Assembly: GCA_016193545.1 (NCBI GenBank)
Contig: JACPSA010000088.1
Span: forward strand, 1-8,611
Direction of reading: 5' to 3'
Origin: Chloroflexota bacterium
Lineage (GTDB): Bacteria > Chloroflexota > Dehalococcoidia > Dehalococcoidales > UBA2162
DNA length: 8,611 bases
This document shows, piece by piece, positions 7,260 to 8,611 of this stretch. The position numbers and the translations under genes are program-made. The notes beneath the pieces are model-generated. The model saw only the letters and a list, made by a program, of their open reading frames with translations. It did no database searches and was not told the DNA's origin. Position 1 is the stretch's first letter, and every line of letters begins with the position of its first letter.

Positions 7260-7498
7260 AACCTATCCCCTTACCCCTTCCCTTACCCCTTCCCTTGCTA
7301 AGGGCTTTGGCTTTGTATCAAATGTCATTCTGAGGAGTCCTTCGGCTGAAGGACGACGAAGAATCTCAGGGTGGGGCTGGCAATACAAAGATAATCCCCG
7401 CCACCTCGAAGAGTCTTCGACCTGAGACCCTTCGCTACGCTCAGGGTGACAGGAGAACGTCACTTTTGATACAAGGCTCTTGTTAAGAGGGTGAGGTT
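7260..7498. repeat. Intergenic nested inverted-repeat element (HPERSEG-type repeat, possibly MITE-like)
   Basis: This block fills most of the 393-bp gap between trpB2 and rplU and has no credible gene. Outer arms: GCTTTGTATCAAA at 7310-7322 faces TTTGATACAAGGC at 7465-7477 in inverted orientation (12 of 13). AACCT (7260-7264) and AGGTT (7494-7498) lie further out. The left half is a nested palindrome: CTTTGTAT (7311-7318) with ATACAAAG (7383-7390), CTGAG (7330-7334) with CTCAG (7365-7369), and a central hairpin GTCCTTC-ggct-GAAGGAC (7337-7354). The right half holds TCGAAGA-g-TCTTCGA (7406-7420), CCTGAG with CTCAGG (7421-7445), and GTGAC with GTCAC (7446-7463). In one minus-strand frame it translates to CHPERSEGSQ, a recurring sign of dispersed repeats wrongly called as genes. 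The outer limits are approximate. Confidence 0.75.
7271..7294 (+). repeat. 12-bp tandem repeat, two copies
   Basis: TTACCCCTTCCC occurs twice head to tail (7271-7282, 7283-7294), preceded by a partial TATCCCC. The strand is strongly pyrimidine-rich. It lies at the left edge of the inverted-repeat element and may be part of its arm. Confidence 0.85.
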
Positions 7499-7520
7499 GA
7501 TAAAATCTCTTCCCTAGCGC

Positions 7521-7550
7521 TTGACACTCGACTATAACAACTGCTACAAT
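7521..7550 (+). promoter_or_regulatory. Sigma-70-type promoter of the rplU-rpmA-rpmE operon
   Basis: A perfect -35 TTGACA (7521-7526) and a -10 TACAAT (7545-7550, five of six) are separated by 18 nt. The predicted start of transcription is near 7557, leaving a leader of about 15 nt before the proposed rplU start. That leaves no room for an L21 leader structure. The repeat element ends about 22 bp upstream. Confidence 0.75.
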
Positions 7551-7558
7551 TCCCATTT

Positions 7559-7565
7559 GAGGTGA
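7559..7565 (+). promoter_or_regulatory. Ribosome binding site that points to an ATT start for rplU
   Basis: GAGGTGA matches the anti-SD over seven bases and is followed by 6 nt and then ATT at 7572. The next gene, rpmA, has the identical GAGGTGA (7935-7941), also 6 nt before its GTG. The same spacing makes ATT (7572) the best start. Confidence 0.65.
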
Positions 7566-7571
7566 CTGAAG

Positions 7572-7958
7572 ATTTACGCTATCATTGAAACCGGTGGCAA
7601 GCAGTATAAGGTAACACCTGGTCAGGTCGTTGACGTTGAACGTCTGGCTGTGGCTGATGGTGATACTGTTGAGCTGGATAAGGTATTACTCGTTGACGAT
7701 GACGGCAAGATAACGGTAGGTACGCCGACTGTCGACGGTGCCAGGGTAATGGCTACCGCTAAGGGCGAGGGTAAAACCGGGAAAGTTATTGTTTTCAGGT
7801 ATAAGTCCAAGGTGCGTTCCCGCCGCAAGACGGGGCACCGCCAATTTTATACCAGGCTAGCAATAGATAAGATAGTCGGGCCGGGGGTCGGGGAAGCCGA
7901 GCCAGTCAAGAAGGTCCGCCAGCGTAAAAAGAAAGAGGTGACGGAAAGTGGCACATAA
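7572..7958 (+). CDS. rplU: 50S ribosomal protein L21 (bL21), non-canonical ATT start
   Basis: Binds 23S rRNA in the large subunit. The product from ATT at 7572 is 128 residues and begins (M)YAIIETGGKQYKV, the standard L21 N-terminus. Conserved GKVIVFRYKSK (70-80) and the RRKTGHRQFYT block (84-94) follow. The core ends near residue 102; the remaining 26 residues are a basic/acidic extension (KKVRQRKKKEV) not needed for the fold. In this frame a TGA at 7563 blocks any longer reading. The first ordinary start, GTG at 7650, would remove 26 residues of the core, so it is rejected. CTG at 7566 would give LKIYAIIETGG but lies only 3 nt after GAGG. The stop overlaps rpmA by 11 nt, which implies coupling. 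Promoter and SD are immediately upstream. Confidence 0.93.
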   Translation: MYAIIETGGKQYKVTPGQVVDVERLAVADGDTVELDKVLLVDDDGKITVGTPTVDGARVMATAKGEGKTGKVIVFRYKSKVRSRRKTGHRQFYTRLAIDKIVGPGVGEAEPVKKVRQRKKKEVTESGT

Positions 7959-8202
7959 AAAGGGAGCCGGGCGTACTCATAACGGCCGGGATAGCCAGTC
8001 GAAGCGGCTAGGTGTCAAGAGGTACGCTGGTGAAAATGTCCACGCCGGGACTATCATTGTCCGGCAGCGGGGGACACATATTCATCCCGGTGACAACGTG
8101 GGTGTCGGCCGGGATTACACTCTGTTTGCTCTGATTAACGGTGTGGTTAAATTTGAAGCTACCAGTAATAACCGAAAGAAAGTTAGCGTTTCCGCTAACT
8201 AG
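7948..8202 (+). CDS. rpmA: 50S ribosomal protein L27 (bL27)
   Basis: Large-subunit protein whose N-terminal tail reaches the peptidyl transferase centre. It has 84 residues and starts at GTG (7948), six nt after GAGGTGA. The sequence begins MAHKKGAGRTHNGRDSQSKR and continues GVKRYAGENVHAGTIIVRQRGT, the diagnostic L27 core, with FALINGVVKFE near the C-terminus. The mature N-terminus is encoded directly, with no cleavable Firmicute-type leader, so no Prp protease step is needed. It overlaps the end of rplU by 11 nt, the usual rplU-rpmA pair. The final codons and the TAG stop lie in a perfect hairpin just before rpmE. Confidence 0.97.
   Translation: MAHKKGAGRTHNGRDSQSKRLGVKRYAGENVHAGTIIVRQRGTHIHPGDNVGVGRDYTLFALINGVVKFEATSNNRKKVSVSAN
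8181..8200 (+). promoter_or_regulatory. Perfect 8-bp hairpin over the rpmA stop, just before rpmE
   Basis: AGTTAGCG (8181-8188) and CGCTAACT (8193-8200) form a perfect stem around a 4-nt loop TTTC. The stem covers the last rpmA codons and the first base of its TAG, and ends 7 nt before the rpmE ATG. There is no T-run, so it is not a terminator. It could be a translation-coupling element or an RNA processing or binding site; the function is not known. Confidence 0.6.
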
Positions 8203-8207
8203 ATGCT

Positions 8208-8414
8208 ATGAAAGACAAGATTCATCCCCCATATTATCCTGATGCCCAGGTAGTTTGTGCCTGTGGTAATACTTTTACGGCCGGGGCTACCAGAAAGGTG
8301 ATGAAGGTGGAGCTATGCAGCAAATGTCATCCCTTTTTCACCGGAGAGCGCAGGGTGCTGGATACTGCCGGGCGAGTCGAGCGGTTTAAGCGGCGCTATG
8401 GCATGAAATCCTGA
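8208..8414 (+). CDS. rpmE: 50S ribosomal protein L31 (bL31), zinc-binding C+ type
   Basis: Large-subunit protein in the intersubunit bridge region; 68 residues. It opens with MKDKIHPPYYPDAQVVCACG and has the four-cysteine zinc set C17, C19, C37 and C40 (CAC, then CSKCHPF). It ends in the basic RVERFKRRYG motif. This is the zinc-containing paralogue; a zinc-independent form may exist elsewhere. The start lies 5 nt after the rpmA stop and has no visible Shine-Dalgarno, so termination-reinitiation from rpmA is inferred. An ATG at 8203 is out of frame and stops after two codons. Confidence 0.96.
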   Translation: MKDKIHPPYYPDAQVVCACGNTFTAGATRKVMKVELCSKCHPFFTGERRVLDTAGRVERFKRRYGMKS

Positions 8415-8458
8415 ATTTCTTGGCTGCGGTCGGCAGCGGGCATGGCGAGAAAAGGTTA

Positions 8459-8490
8459 GGAGCGGTATATCAAGCCGCTCCCTTTTGTTT
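8459..8490 (+). terminator. Rho-independent terminator after rpmE
   Basis: GGAGCGG (8459-8465) pairs perfectly with CCGCTCC (8475-8481), plus a T-G pair inside, with a short A/T-rich loop. It is followed by CTTTTGTTT. It lies 44 nt after the rpmE stop and only 14 nt before the next start, so the downstream gene depends on read-through or a hidden promoter. Confidence 0.85.
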
Positions 8491-8504
8491 ATCAAGGGGT
8501 TGTT

Positions 8505-8611
8505 GTGTTGAAGCGATTTTATTGGGGGGGACAGGCGGGTATCGAGGGGGTGATGAGGCGGGGGCAGAAGGCGATGGTAACTGCGGTGCGCCGTCCTGAC
8601 GGAGGGCTGGC
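8505..8611 (+). CDS. DUF1385 family membrane protein (YqhQ-like), 5' part cut by right edge
   Basis: Only 35 codons and two further bases are present. From GTG at 8505 the product contains YWGGQAGIEGVMRRGQKAMV followed by AVRRPDGGL, the conserved opening of DUF1385 proteins (YGGQAxxEGVMMRG pattern). AAGGGG at 8494-8499 lies 5 nt before GTG, or 8 nt before an in-frame TTG at 8508, so the exact start is uncertain by one codon. The family consists of integral membrane proteins of unknown biochemical role, often found in the order rpmE-DUF1385-prfA-prmC; that neighbourhood would be expected just beyond the edge. Confidence 0.88.
   Translation, partial: MLKRFYWGGQAGIEGVMRRGQKAMVTAVRRPDGGL

Noticed and set aside
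7216..7425. A 69-residue plus-strand reading frame in the same gap
   Set aside because: It covers the trpB2 promoter and repeat DNA, and its composition is repeat-driven.
7263..7556. A 97-residue minus-strand reading frame containing CHPERSEGSQ
   Set aside because: It runs through the inverted-repeat element and the rplU promoter, has no SD, and the HPERSEG string is a known sign of translated repeats.
7650..7958. GTG at 7650 as the rplU start
   Set aside because: It would delete 26 residues of the conserved L21 core and has no SD.
1..8611. CRISPR array, tRNA or rRNA, transposase, phage or defence genes
   Set aside because: I saw no regularly spaced repeats, no tRNA cloverleaf and no such protein motifs; the gene content is housekeeping.

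Overview
The window reads as ordinary bacterial chromosome, about 90% coding. Its content and order (yidC-jag-ileS, a lipoprotein HtrA protease, a stand-alone TrpB2-type tryptophan synthase beta chain, rplU-rpmA-rpmE, then a DUF1385 gene) suggest a member of the Chloroflexota, perhaps Dehalococcoidia. The intergenic repeat of the 'HPERSEG' type fits that. The placement is an inference from gene families and style and is only moderately secure.

Layout. Positions 1-4497 (+) form one co-directional run: the 3' part of yidC (membrane insertase), jag (KH/R3H RNA-binding partner, overlapping yidC by 113 nt) and ileS (class I isoleucyl-tRNA synthetase of the eukaryote-like type 2). ileS converges on a minus-strand block: a lipoprotein trypsin-like/PDZ protease (5663-4527), whose start appears leaderless, and upstream of it a separately transcribed trpB2 (7178-5811) with its own sigma-70-type promoter and a strong rho-independent terminator. 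Positions 7179-7571 are a divergent intergenic region holding the trpB2 promoter, a nested inverted-repeat element of roughly 240 bp and the ribosomal-protein promoter. Positions 7572-8414 (+) are rplU, rpmA and rpmE, followed by a hairpin terminator and the first 35 codons of a DUF1385 membrane protein cut by the right edge.

Functional picture. Most genes serve protein synthesis and membrane biogenesis: insertion of membrane proteins (YidC/Jag), charging of tRNA-Ile, three 50S subunit proteins, and an exported quality-control protease. TrpB2 is the one amino-acid metabolism gene, and no trpA is present beside it.

I found no mobile-element transposase, CRISPR array, tRNA, rRNA or new multi-gene system. 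The points most worth a second look are small: an apparently ATT-initiated rplU, the swapped GIHH form of the HIGH motif in IleRS (a form linked to very high mupirocin resistance), the 113-nt dual-coding yidC/jag overlap, an SD-less rpmE start just after a perfect 8-bp hairpin, the leaderless htrA start, and the nested-palindrome repeat.
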